Positions 47,636 through 58,963 of a DNA stretch of 64,000 nt are shown in pieces; positions within the stretch are counted from its first letter, which is position 1, and each line of letters opens with the position of its first letter. The notes below the pieces were generated by a model. It was not told the DNA's origin. It worked only from the letters and a program-made list of their open reading frames with translations, and did no database searches. The translations under genes and the position numbers were made by a program. The stretch is from assembly GCF_030272615.1 (NCBI RefSeq), contig NC_081405.1, forward strand, positions 22,833,772 through 22,897,771, in the 5' to 3' direction. This DNA comes from Cryptomeria japonica. Taxonomy: Eukaryota > Streptophyta > Pinopsida > Cupressales > Cupressaceae.

Positions 47636-48255
47636 TGTTTTGAGATAGTCGATGAAATTGACTTGATCATAACTTTTATTTTAGTATACAGGTTAGCTTA
47701 ATTTTTGGATATGTTAATCTTCATTACATAGTAGAAAACTCTTTAAATATTATCTTTCAATTTTAGGTTTATAATTTTCTATGATTAAATCAAGTGAAAT
47801 GTTTCACTTGAGCAATTCTTACAATTTGAAATAGTGAGAGGATTAGATTGGAGCATAAATTTTATCTCATCATCTGGATTGGCCTAATTTTTAGATATCT
47901 TGTTCATAATTACATACTAGAAAAAACCCTTTAAATATTACTATCCAATTTTGAATTTATAATTTTATATGATTAAACGTAGGAGACTGTTTTAATTGAG
48001 CAATGCATAGTTTTGAGATAGTGGATAGGACTGATTTAGTTATAAATTTTATTTTAAATTTTAAACATTTGGGTTGCTTTAATTTGTTGGTATATCATTA
48101 TTCACCTCATTGTAAAAAATCATTTAAAAATCATTGTTCAATTTTATGTTTAAATTTTATAAGATTAAATTTAGGGGACTGTTTTACTTATACAATTCAC
48201 AATTTTGGAATTATAAATGATTTTGATTTGGTTATAAAAATTATTTTAATACCTT
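47636..48255. repeat. Satellite-like tandem repeat, about 187-bp period, 3.3 copies
   Basis: Units start near 47636, 47820, 48008 and 48197 (partial). Each contains GTTTTGAGATAGT or a variant, then TTTATTTTA, ATCATTATTCA-like and CCAATTTT-like motifs, and TATGATTAAA. They are strongly diverged AT-rich copies, so an old array. Confidence 0.65.
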
Positions 48256-48693
48256 AACTGCAACTAGGCTGTGATACCATTTGATACAATCAAGATTGGG
48301 GGCTCTTATCAAACTACCCAGTTTTACAACCTTTACATATCATCCCTCCAACAATAACAAATATGAAACAAAGTTTGAAACATATATTCATTACAAAACT
48401 CTTAAGAACAATTGCATATATCAAGGATTTCAATAAGAAAAATAATTCAGAAACTTTACAGGAGTTCTAGGCAATCCATACCTTTAAATCTTCAAACCCT
48501 CTTGCCTTCAACTTTGTTGGCTACACTTCCCTTTAGAAATCTCATTTCTTCATTTATCTTCCAGTTCTCATGGCTACCTTCAACACCTCCAAATTCTTCT
48601 TTCGCTTCTTATATCTTTCTCCTCTTGGCAAGCTAATTGCCTACACTCTTCTTTATGCAATTCTCTACAGCCTACTGCTGTTGATTGCTACTT
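48256..48693. other. Sequence left of the PGI::SEC23 element copy 2
   Basis: No gene is recognised. A GGCTGTGATACCA string near 48269-48281 looks like an initiator-Met PBS on the minus strand, but no LTR border could be placed next to it. Confidence 0.35.
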
Positions 48694-48697
48694 CTTA

Positions 48698-49382
48698 TGT
48701 TGATTTTAAGGTAGTGCTCGTTAACCACGGGCAATGACACAGCGTTGCCCTCCCAACCATAGACGATAAACTCTATCGTCACCCCCGAGCACACTACATA
48801 AATTTGATCTGCCTGATTATGATCGAACTTGCTGTTTGATCTCAGTTCCATAGAGGGAAGACCACATCCATATATATCCGTCGAAAGGAGATATCCAAGA
48901 GTCCGCTCTCATCAAGGAGGCACGACCTTCATGAAGCATCACATGCCTTCAAATGAGGGGTGGCCGACTTTTGGCCCCCGAGCACACTACATAAATTTGA
49001 TCTGCCTGATTATGATCGAACTTGCTGTTTGATCTCAGTTCCATAGAGGGAAGACCACATCCATATATATCCGTCGAAAGGAGATATCCAAGAGTCCGCT
49101 CTCATCAAGGAGGCACGACCTTCATGAAGCATCACATGCCTTCAAATGAGGGATGGCGGACTTTAACCAAAAGTCGGCCTCTTTGAAACAAATTCGATAA
49201 GTCAAACTCGATAATATATGTTTAATCATTAAACCTGATAATGCATATGTGACTTAATAAAGATATTAAAGGATTAATATAAGTTTATAGATTCATCAAA
49301 TGTGTAACGCCAATAGGCCATTCACACATTTGATCTTGCTGAGTCGGCCTATAGGATTTCTACCGACGCTATATCATCAACA
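48698..49382 (-). repeat. 3' LTR of copy 2, with an internal 193-bp tandem duplication
   Basis: The 685-bp LTR exceeds the 526-bp 5' LTR because 48782-48974 is repeated from 48975 to about 49165 (both starting CCCCCGAGCACACTACATAA). The two units are nearly identical, so the duplication is younger than the insertion. Confidence 0.93.
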
Positions 49383-49599
49383 CTCCCTCTTAGCTAGGGA
49401 GGAATCCTTCATAATCTCTACAAGCCACATCACCTCATCGATGACTAACATAATGACTACACTCATGTGAATGAAAGAAGCTTATCACCTCATCGTGATA
49501 GCATATCACCTAATCGTGATGTTTGATCACAATGGCTACTCCCAGAGGGTGAATACACACAAATGCTAAGTCATGGAGTCTCTCACATGACATCCATCA

Positions 49600-50150
49600 T
49601 ACCTACTCGCAGAGGCTGGAACAAGGGCTGGAACCTCAAACTTCTCTCACAGAGAAGAATGCACAACAAGAGCTGATACCTCAAACTTCTCTCACAGAGA
49701 AGAATGCATAACAAGGGCTGAAACCTCAAACTTCTCTCACAGAGAAGAATGCATAACAAGGGTTGATACCTCAAACTTCTCTCACAGAGAAGAATGCATA
49801 ACAAGGGCTGAAACCTCAAACTTCTCTTACAGAGAAGAATGCATCTCCACCATGCCTACTCGCAGAGGGTGGATCCACCATACCTACTTGCGGAGGGTGG
49901 AACGAGGACTTTCACCTCAAACTTCTCCCAGAGAAGAAGGCATTAACAAGGGATTGCACCTTGAACTTCTCACAGGAAAAGAACTCATTAACAAGGGATT
50001 GCACCTCGAACTTCTCTCTAACAAAGAAGAACTCATTAACAAGGGATTGCACCTTGAACTTTTCTCTCTCACAGAAGAACTCATTAACAAGGTCTTTCAC
50101 CTCAAATTTCTCCATCACAGAGAAAAATGCATTAACCAAATCTTCATGAT
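49600..50150 (-). repeat. Tandem hairpin repeats in the 3' tail of copy 2
   Basis: Same array as in copy 1: units of 45-62 bp with CTTCTCTGTGAGAGAAG hairpins, plus CCACC...GGTGG units next to the 3' LTR. Long open frames here (for example the 201-codon frame at 49912-50517) are made partly of repeats and partly of the SEC23 remnant. Confidence 0.9.
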
Positions 50151-50379
50151 GACGTGGCTCCCTTTGAAACTGAAATGTCAGGCTCACTCTGAAGCTAAAA
50201 TGATACACTCCCTCTGAAGCTGAAAAACAAGCTCCCTCTGAAGCAAATATCAACCTTCTGATCTCTTCATACAAGGTTACTTCCGACGATATGTCAGACT
50301 CCCTCTGAATGTTGATTCTTCCTCTACGAAGAAATGCAAGCAATCTTCCTACCTTGAATAGAGATTCGTCAGTGCCAGA

Positions 50380-50621
50380 ACCTTGGGTAGAGGGACCGCT
50401 AATGAAAAGCATAATTCTAGCAGCAGTGCCAGGCACACAAGTCCCAACCAGCCTTGTGGCCACGCTGAGAGCAGTGCCAGTGCAACGTGCAGCTCTTGCA
50501 TCCGTCTGCGCCACCACGGATCCTTCTGCAACTCTTCCAAAACCAAATTCAAAGTGAATTCACACTGGGAAGCTGGCAACAAGAATCAAGTGATGCTTTG
50601 AGCAGAGAGGTCGTCCTTGAC
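50380..50621 (-). pseudogene. SEC23: Captured SEC23 fragment (copy 2)
   Basis: The minus strand encodes [20 protein letters not shown] followed by DP-W, then, after a frame change, [20 protein letters not shown] and [16 protein letters not shown]. This copy keeps the family's DPW and [10 protein letters not shown] residues that copy 1 has lost, so it is closer to the captured SEC23 sequence here. The frame is broken between the two blocks. Confidence 0.88.
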
Positions 50622-51228
50622 GTTGATTACATCATCAACAAACTTGTAGATAGCATCAAGCGTTCTATCAATCTGCTGCCCAAATTAGGATTGGGAGCAA
50701 TACTAGACTTACTGAGCCAATAATGCCCGACCATGTGGCCCTCGTTCGGATTGGCAATTGAACCAGTCTCAAGCTCTTCCAAGGCCTTACAAGCGCTTTG
50801 AAACTTGGGTTCCATCGCTTGCACGAATTCATTCGTATACCCAATTTGGCTGACATCGATATACAATCCGAGCTCCTTGTGCTGATAAAGCCAATCCAAG
50901 TACCGATTCCACAGGGTTGTGGACTCCGTCTCTAGCCCTTTCTTCTTCTTCAAAGAATTTGTATCGAGCACAGAAACCTCTCCAGCCACAGCAGCCCAAG
51001 TTCGAGTCACAAGCCGACATCTTTCAACGCTGACAATGTCGAGCTTTGAAATCTTGGGCGAAATCCTCGAACTAGGCAGCAGGCAACTTTTTGCAGAGGT
51101 TGTTGTCTGCGTTCCCCCAGGAACTTCAAACGAAAAGGATTTTGGGCCATCATACTTGTTCTCGAGGCCTGGGGAGACTCGATCCCCTGATTGCCACCTG
51201 ATTTGTTTAGACGCTTGACCGACACCAC
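50622..51228 (-). pseudogene. PGI1: Captured plastid glucose-6-phosphate isomerase fragment (copy 2)
   Basis: The minus strand encodes the transit-peptide-like leader VKRLNKSGGNQGIESPQASR, then LWNRYLDWLYQHKELGLYID, EPKFQSACKALEELE and [20 protein letters not shown]. These blocks follow plant plastid PGI in order; the EG-HMVGHYWL segment, broken in copy 1, is intact here. The PGI start codon is lost (GTG at the aligned position, context ACAGTGGTGTC). A one-base deletion after PNPNL shifts the frame relative to copy 1, and another shift lies near 51010. Confidence 0.88.
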
Positions 51229-51385
51229 TGTGAAGGGCGGAGGTCAGCGAGTGTAATCGCTACATTATCCTCTGTAGTCGCCTTTCGATCTGGAAGAGAT
51301 CATAAATCTATAATTGTTTCTGATTGAATTTCCCTTGAGAGCACAGCATCTACCTTCAAGCGCTTAGGCTCTATAGAAGGAATCT

Positions 51386-51398
51386 GGCTCTGATACCA
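51386..51398 (-). other. Primer-binding site of copy 2
   Basis: TGGTATCAGAGCC on the minus strand immediately follows the AACA end of the 5' LTR. Canonical plant initiator tRNA-Met PBS. Confidence 0.92.
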
Positions 51399-51924
51399 TG
51401 TTGATTTTAAGGTAGTGCTTGTTAACCACGGGCAATGACACAGCGTTGCCCTCCCAACCATAGATGATAAATTCTATCGTCACCCCCGAGCACACTACAT
51501 AAATTTCTCACCATCAATCGATCTACTTGTACATGAATTTGATCTGCCTGATTACGATCGAACTTGCTGTCTAATCTCATTTCCATAGACGGAAGACCAC
51601 GTCCATATATATCCGTCGAAAGGAGATATCCAAGAGTCGGCTCTCATCAAGGAGGCACGACCTTCATGAAGCATCGCATGCCTTCAAATGAGGGGTGGCG
51701 GACTTTAACCAAAAGTCGGCCCCTTTGAAACAAATCCGATAAGTCAAACTCAATAATGTATGTTTAATCATTAAACCTGATAATGCATATGTGACTTAAT
51801 AAAGATATTAAAGGATTAATATAAGTTGATAGATTCATCAAATGTGTAAGGCCAATAGGCCATTCACACATTTGATCTTGTTGAGTCGGCCTGTAGGATT
51901 TCTACCGACGCTATATCATCAACA
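51399..51924 (-). repeat. 5' LTR of copy 2
   Basis: This 526-bp LTR runs on the minus strand from TGTTGATGATATAGCG to AAAATCAACA, flanked by CTTA. It is homologous to 10330-10857 and 12846-13374 in inverted orientation. Confidence 0.93.
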
Positions 51925-51928
51925 CTTA

Positions 51929-53649
51929 ACACCATTTAAGTCTGCATTTTGTAGAGATTAGAACCCTTGTGAGGCATCACAAAGAGGAACCCAAATCTGC
52001 AATTTCATTTTCCTCCAATTGTATTTTGAACTTCCTATGTATATGCTTGAAATTCTTCAATTTATGCTTCCGAATATGGTACCCAAGCTAGCTAAACTCA
52101 TTTATCTCTGATTTTTGAAATGAAAGCCAAGTCTAGATAAAACTAATAATTTATCCTTCAACAATCCAAAATATGCTCTTGAAGCTCCAACCTACACCAA
52201 CAATGCAAAACATGAACGTGAAAAGAAAATTATTTTTTTGTGGTGATGCAGGATTGCTTGTGAGCCCAGATGCTCCTACATCAGAAGTTATCATCGTTTT
52301 TATGTAAATAGACAACTTCTAAATCAATTTTGAGTTTTAGGAAGGCTTATGAGATATTTTTTATATTTTTTGTACTTATTACTCAAAAGAAAATAAGCTT
52401 TGTCAACTAATAGAGCTAATAAAGTAAATAGATGCCTTAGATGAATAAAGTTGAATAGTGTCAAAAGAATCTTAAACAAAATTCTGTTATAAAGGATCCT
52501 CTATAATCACTCTAATATACTAGTAGGTTAAGAAATATGGAATGAGATATATATCAATGCATAAAACGATTTCTTAACTTGTCCTATGCTAAAATATTAA
52601 TGTCAAATGGTTAGCAAATATATTATATACCCATGTTTGCTTAGTGGATTTATCTCAATGATTGTTAGATGTACTATCATATTCATGTATCATGAAAATA
52701 TAAGATTAGGTATTTTAGAGACTCGTATTCCCTTACCTTCTTATTAAGCATTTATCATTGTAAACATAAACATTAACATTGGATAAATCATACTAACTAT
52801 TCATCTCCTTTTCTTATTACAAAATGAATAAACCTTATAATAATCAATAGATAGTCCTTTCGTGGACTTCAATAGATCTATGAAGAAATAATAATCATTA
52901 GCTTATATCCTAGCTTAATTAAAAGACAACATAGACCTTCTCTTGATAGCGTTGTCGTCTTGTGGTAGTAGAAATTTAAAACCTATACACATTAGATCAT
53001 TCTTTTATTATTCCATAATTTATAGGAGAATTTGAGTTAGTAGAATGTAACTTGTAAGAAGATTATATACATGTTACTTCTTGAAAACCTTGGTTAGAGG
53101 TATACAATTTAATCTAGTTAATTCAGGAGTAGAAAGATGGTAATGTTTTACTTGAATTAATTTAGAGTTAGATTTAATACTTGTAAGAAACCTTACTAGG
53201 AGTGGCTAAGAATCTGATAAACTACATTCAAAAGATAAGTCACCAACAGTTTATGAGATTAAATTAACCTTTATTGAGCTTACAGGTTGGCAAATTTATA
53301 AGAATCTTTTGAGTACTGGTAAATGGAATAATGTGCATCTAAATTCAAAACAATAACTCTTACTATTTCCTTGAGATTTTAATAACACTCACCACCAACA
53401 TTTTATCAAACAGTTTGCGAGAAAAAGCAGAATGGTGTTTGCAGCTTTTGTAGAGTTATGGGAATAAATGTTTGCTTACAGAGTAGCACCAAATATTTAA
53501 ATACTTTTAAACTAGAGGAACTAGGAATGAAATAATATTTCTAAAACCAAACAGAACAATGACAAATCATTTCAATATTTAAATTTACTTAGAACTTGCA
53601 AGGAAACTTCTAACCTTAACACGTCCAAGCAAAATGAAAATTTAAGCGT
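51929..53649. other. AT-rich sequence without recognised genes
   Basis: Possibly the body of the LTR whose start is at 53949 (minus), into which copy 2 may have inserted. No coding domain, RNA gene or clear repeat was recognised. Confidence 0.35.
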
Positions 53650-53949
53650 TTTAAAGTGTGTATTCCCTGCCAGTAATATGATAAACAGCAGTAAGCCACA
53701 CCTTCACAATATTACTCTCTTCACAGGAACTAAAGATGAGACCATCCATAGCATCAAAACATATTTTCAACCGTTGCTACACTTTCTGACTTTGATGACT
53801 TCCCCAAATTTCACAAAACTTGGCTCATTTCTGAGTCTTCAAGACCGGAGACCTAAGAAGCTAAAACCCCAATCTAAAAGCAAAAACAGAAAAAGAGGGG
53901 GTTCCCATTTACAATGGGGAGATATGTGATTATGTGACAAGTTACAACA
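53650..53949 (-). mobile_element. Start of an LTR related to the 7.8-kb LTR, inserted in a gypsy pol
   Basis: The minus strand starts TGTTGTAACTTGTCACATAA and continues with CATATCTCCCCATTGTAAAT and GGGAACCCCCTCTTTTT, matching the terminal segment of the units at 27478 and 41213. It begins exactly where gypsy reverse transcriptase coding breaks off (53950 onwards), so it is an insertion in that gene. The other end and target duplication (expected GTAAC) were not found; the left limit given is arbitrary. Confidence 0.6.
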
Positions 53950-56819
53950 GTAACCCACTTAGTAGTAAAAGCAGACTTTTATTGGTCTGACTCTAGGACT
54001 AAACTTTGATTGTTGCCTGAATACCCATCCAAGAATGAAAATCTTTCTGGGCCACTAACCTTTTGTAGAATTTGCTCCATGGAGGAAAGGGGATAATGAT
54101 CCTTAAAGGAAGCTCTATTTAGGTCCGTAAAGTCTACACAGTCTGATTTCCCCATTCTTCTTCCTTACAGAGACAAGGTTAGCCACCCAGTAGGAGGGTT
54201 TGATAGGGAAGATGATATTGACTTCTATGAGTTTGGTTAACTCCTTCCTCATTAATGGCTCAATTTTGGGGTTTATTGGCCTTTTCTTTTGTCTAACTGG
54301 TTTTGCATCTAGGTGTATGATGCACTAAACTAGGGTCAAAACCCTTCAAATCTTCATAGGTCCAAGCAACTATGTCATCATATCTTTGACAAAGCTTAAC
54401 AAACTTATAATCACCTTTCTTTCCAGCCAAGTTCATCCTCTTCTTCAATTGATCATCCGAGTTGAAAATGCCTTCCAAGGTAGCTAGACCTTTAGGCAAC
54501 TTGTCGGAGTTGAGCTACATGATCTGGTCTCCACATTGGTCTTGCAACATAAACTGATTTTTAGTAGAAAATTCTGCTTCATTTTGCAAGAAATTGATAA
54601 TCTACTGATCACTTTCGAATACTTGCCAATTTGCTTGATTGTTTGGGACAACAGGCCTCACGACCAGCTTGATGTGTTGTTTCTTCTTGCTTGCAACATG
54701 CATTGGTATGTCAAATTGAGCACCAACCATAGCAAGCCTATCAGCATGCTTATTCTGACTCCCAAGAATGCTCTAGATGTTGAAGGCCTCAAATCCTTCA
54801 ATCAAGTCCCAAACCCTTTGCTTGTATAATTTGAATAAGTTGTTATTTGTTATGCTTTGAGCTCAAATATGATTAAAAAGTAACTCACTGTCCCCAACTA
54901 CTTGCAAATATTTTATCTTTCTTTTTTATGCAAGTTGGAGGCCTTGGATCAAGGCTTCATACTCAGCCACGTTATTGGTGCAGCCAAAATGGAGCCTAAA
55001 ATAGAAGAAATATTTCTCTTGCTCAGGAGAAACAAGCATCACACTAGCACCTTTGCCATTCCTGTTTCTTGAACCAACAAAAAAACATGCTCCATAACCC
55101 CTTCGGATCTTCTTGTATCTCGATGAGGTTAGTAATAGGAGTATCCTCCTCATGAATACAATAGGTACCAAGCCCAATCTCCTCACTCTCAGCTAATGGA
55201 TCAAGAACCTAGCAAGCCCCACTCATCTAGCAAGCAATCAAGAACCTCTTCTAGAAGAGTAGCAAGCTCACAGACAATACACTCCTCCCCCTCTTCACGC
55301 AAAGTGCAATTCATGTTTATAGGGTTGGGGGTGTAGGGCTCAATGTGGTTTTATGCGATGGGTTCTGCCTTTATGGTAGCCTTGGTACCATACCTTGTTC
55401 GAAATAGCATGTGGGACCAATTAGAAGACAAGTATCCACCTATCTTGGTGGTGAAGTCTCTAGACAAACAAATGGCAAAGAAGGTAGGGAGGTCAATGAT
55501 TGATATGTCTTGTATACAGTGCAACCAGGGCATGCGTGCAAGGTTAACTTCAAATTTTTTACAACCCCTACTGTCTTAATAAAAGTGCCATCCAATTGTA
55601 CACCCCCCTTATTCACAGGTTCATATTCTATACCAAGAAGGTCAGCTACCTTCTTAGGCATGATTGAGCTGCTAGCACATGAATCTATCATGCAATTGTG
55701 AACTAATTTATCTCCTATGATTAAAGAGAGATAGAAGGGGGGAGGTCTACTAATCTTGCTTGAATCTTCTTCCTCCTTGGATTGTACCAAACTAGTGGAG
55801 ACAGTCTTCTTGTTGTCTGTTGACTCATCACTTGATTGGTTGATGTCCTTCAATGCCTCCTTAAGAAAATCCCTTTGAGATAGGATGGAAAGGGCCTCCC
55901 ACATCGTGACATTGAGATTAGCTTTCTTCATTTGGTCAACTATATTGAAAGTAACACCAGCTGATTTTGAAGGCCCCTTTGAAGCTACAAGGTCTATCTT
56001 TGGTTTTGTGGCGAACTAGGCCTCCTCTTGCCCCCTACTCCCTTGAATGGTATTTTTACTTGTATCCTGGACAGCTACTTTGGGCATTGGAGCTTGGGCT
56101 GATGTTGAAGGTGAGGCAGCTTCCACTGCTCTCCTCTTTGACTTTGTGTATTGTAGCATAGCCTCATCATTTGTCAGGTTTATACCACAGAATTCTACCT
56201 CTTGCCAATTGACAAAAGTAGAAACTCCTTGTATGTGAGCCTAATTGCCAACACTTGGCTGATTTGGATCTATTTGTTGGCCAAAGGTGGTTGGCTCATT
56301 CTGCACTACTGGAGCTTGGACAAACTCTCCATTTTAGCATGCATCTTGATTGTGTGGCTGATTACATAGTTGACACTAGTCTTGCTCTTGGGCGAGATTG
56401 TTCTGCATTAGAACTATTGCCTTTGAGTTATTTGCAGCTATAGGATTCAAACTATTCAAAAGTCTGGCATTACTCCATTGGTTTTGCCCTTGAAAAGGTG
56501 GCCTGTTCTCCTAATAATTCTGATTTTGTGCTTGATAAGGCCTGCTATGCTGAGCCTGTTGCCTCTTTAGTGTCATCAACTCATTGCCAAAGTTTTGCAA
56601 CAGAGCCTTGACCTCGTGGAGCTCATTTGAGGATGAAGTGGATGTGGATGGATAGCTTGTGGGCACCATGGGAATAGGAGCCAAGGTGGGCTATTGAGTA
56701 GGAGCTTCTGGGAATAGAGGCATTGGCAGCTTTGGAGCTATCTTCCCAGCCTGTATCAAACAATTTTCTGCCTTTATGGCTATGTCATACACATCTGATA
56801 GAGAAGTTCTGCCCATTCA
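53950..56819 (-). pseudogene. Ty3/gypsy gag-pol remnant (gag C-end, protease, RNase H, RT)
   Basis: Reading the minus strand from 56819: a gag C-terminal part with a CX2C...H...C-like string (CQLCNQPHNQDAC), then a protease region LVHNCMIDSCASSSIMPKKV in which the catalytic DSG is changed to DSC. Next is an RNase H-like block, RGYGACFFVGSRNRNGKGAS and CTNNVAEYEALIQGLQLA (about 55130-54926), and then a reverse transcriptase start: YDDIVAWTYEDLKGFDPS, WVANLVSVRKKNGEIRLC and FSFLDGYSGNNQ. The RNase H block before RT is found in a group of plant gypsy elements. Many stops and shifts are present. RT ends abruptly at 53950 where an LTR is inserted; gag is cut at 56819 by another insertion. Confidence 0.85.
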
Positions 56820-58800
56820 TTGTAATGTCCCCATTCAAGATTTACTATAATTCAGCCCTAAGACATCAATTTTAAATTCAAATGAGAATGGTAACATATC
56901 AATAAACATAACTCTATTAAAACTGAACACATTTCATTATAATATTGAATTTAAAATTTAAGAATGATTCAAAGAGTAGAACTTATCTTGATAACTCTCT
57001 CTGATTTACCCAAACAAAATTCTTCAGCATGTTGTTGACTCTTAAATATTTGTTGACTCATTGGTAATGCCGATTGCTCAAATCACAAACAATAATCTAC
57101 ACATTCCTTGTAAAAGCTTAAGTGGGGCTGAATTTAAAACACAACCAATATCTCCAAGTATTACAAGTGGGTCCCATTCCATTTAGTGGAGCTGCTGCTA
57201 AAACCACAACAAAAATTGTGAAATCTTCAAAACCTTTTCTGCAAATACTGTTGGAAGATTCTTTTATTATAGATATCTGAATAACTATTGTGTGGGGCCC
57301 CCAAAGCACTTTGGCAAGCTAATAAATCTGAATTTCCTTTTTCCTTAATTCTGATATCTCTGTCAGATCAAAAGAACCCCACGTGGTATTCCTTCCTTCA
57401 ATTATGATTAATGGTAACATCTGATATAACCTTAGGAATTATGCACAGTTATTCCAATCTGTCATAAGATATATATATGTCTGAGCTATCCCACGTGATA
57501 GTATATATATGTCTGAGCTATCCCACGTGATATAACCAAAGAGATTAACATCCACCTTAATGGCACTACTTTATGATTTATACGAATCACTCCTTAGCCA
57601 CACAGTTGTGCTGTCTCTTTAACATTGATTTTAATATTTGTTTGACTTTGAATTGATCTTCAACAGTTCGCATCAGATAGTAATCGCAGTGAGGATACAT
57701 AAGGAACCCCAACAATATTATCATAGCTCTATTTTAGAAGTCTGAAGTTTTCCTTCAAACTGTATTATGATTGTCTTCAATTCTGCTGTAGACTCAACAT
57801 AGGTTCTTTATTATAAAAGATCCTTCGTTCCTGATAACCACTTCTTATATTTATCTGTTATATTTCTCCTCTGAATCTGTCATAGACCAGATTGCTCACT
57901 TCACAAGCCTGTTATGAATTTTCATTATAGTTCTGAGACAAAGTTCTTTACTCAATCTGCAAACTGTTTCTTTTCACTGATTCCTGGTGCATATAAATTA
58001 TATTCTAACGCACATATATCGCCCTGAAACTCCCATTTTTTAATCAATATTTATATCTTTCTCCTATTGAAAGATATGTCTCTTTTGAATAGTCACAACT
58101 TTTTGTATTATCGTTTCAATACCTAAATCGAAAATATCTCTACTCTTAGAAATCGCACCTCCTTGATATATTGACTTTGACCTTTTGTATTAACTTTGAT
58201 CACAATTGTTAATGCCTTTACAAATTATAACATACAAAAGAAGTCTTACATAAAATATCATCGGGCATGACTTGAGTCTTTGATTTATTCTTGAAAAGAT
58301 CCTTTTGGAAGATGATTGGGCATGACTTGGACAGTCATCATGCAAGATCCTTATTAATTCTGAATTCTGAACTTTAAGATAATTGTTGTAAATACTGATC
58401 TAAATACACTCACTTGTCTTTGTGACTGTTTAATAATAATATATACTTAATCAAACTTATTTCTTTGGCCCAAAATTATGCTCTCTTCTTAGTCTGAACA
58501 AGAATATGGTATGCTGAGAAAAAACGTTAATGTTGGTACTTTAATATCTCCCCTTCATTTGATTGTATTTTTTCTTAACAATCATTGTCTTCCTTTCACA
58601 TTTATTGTTTATAATTTAACCGCATATGGGCATTGTCTTTCTTCCCAAACAACAGCAATGTATTCTCTTGGACTCTGCTTTGTCAACTATTAATAACAAT
58701 TACTGAATATCACGGACAATCTCTGACACCAGCAGTTAACTTATATTTAATAGTAATTAATTTTGATTGCAAATTAATATTTTATTGAGCCGATAGGCTC
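56820..58800. mobile_element. LTR-like insertion starting TGTAATGTCCCC
   Basis: Gypsy gag coding stops at 56819 and TGTAATGTCCCCATTCAAGA follows, similar to the start at 24639. Inside is a 31-bp tandem duplication of GTCTGAGCTATCCCACGTGA at about 57478-57535, with CACGTG motifs. No coding domain was recognised, and the right border is not defined; the end given is approximate. Confidence 0.4.
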
Positions 58801-58963
58801 CAGTGTGGGCTTTTGCCCAGAAAATTGTCATCCCGGTGGTCGGAAATGTTTTTTTTTTAAATGCATTGTTTTTTGGCAGGTTTTGTGGTAAATGTGGAGG
58901 TGGACACGTATGTGGCACGGAGTTTGAAAATGCTTAGTATATTGTTTTGGCGGAGGGAATGTT

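Larger units (their letters stand above)
48698..51924 (-). mobile_element. Non-autonomous LTR retrotransposon carrying a PGI::SEC23 fusion (copy 2)
   Basis: This 3.2-kb element in minus orientation has a 4-bp target duplication CTTA (48694-48697 and 51925-51928). LTRs are 51399-51924 (5') and 48698-49382 (3', enlarged by an internal tandem duplication). The PBS is TGGTATCAGAGCC (51398-51386), and a polypurine tract TAGCTAAGAGGGAG precedes the 3' LTR. Inside are the same PGI and SEC23 segments and hairpin tail as copy 1, in the same order and joined at the same place. That shows the fusion was made once and then transposed. Confidence 0.92.

Noticed and set aside
48269-48281. Minus-strand PBS of another LTR element
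   Set aside because: GGCTGTGATACCA resembles a PBS but the adjacent sequence lacks a CA border and no LTR could be traced.
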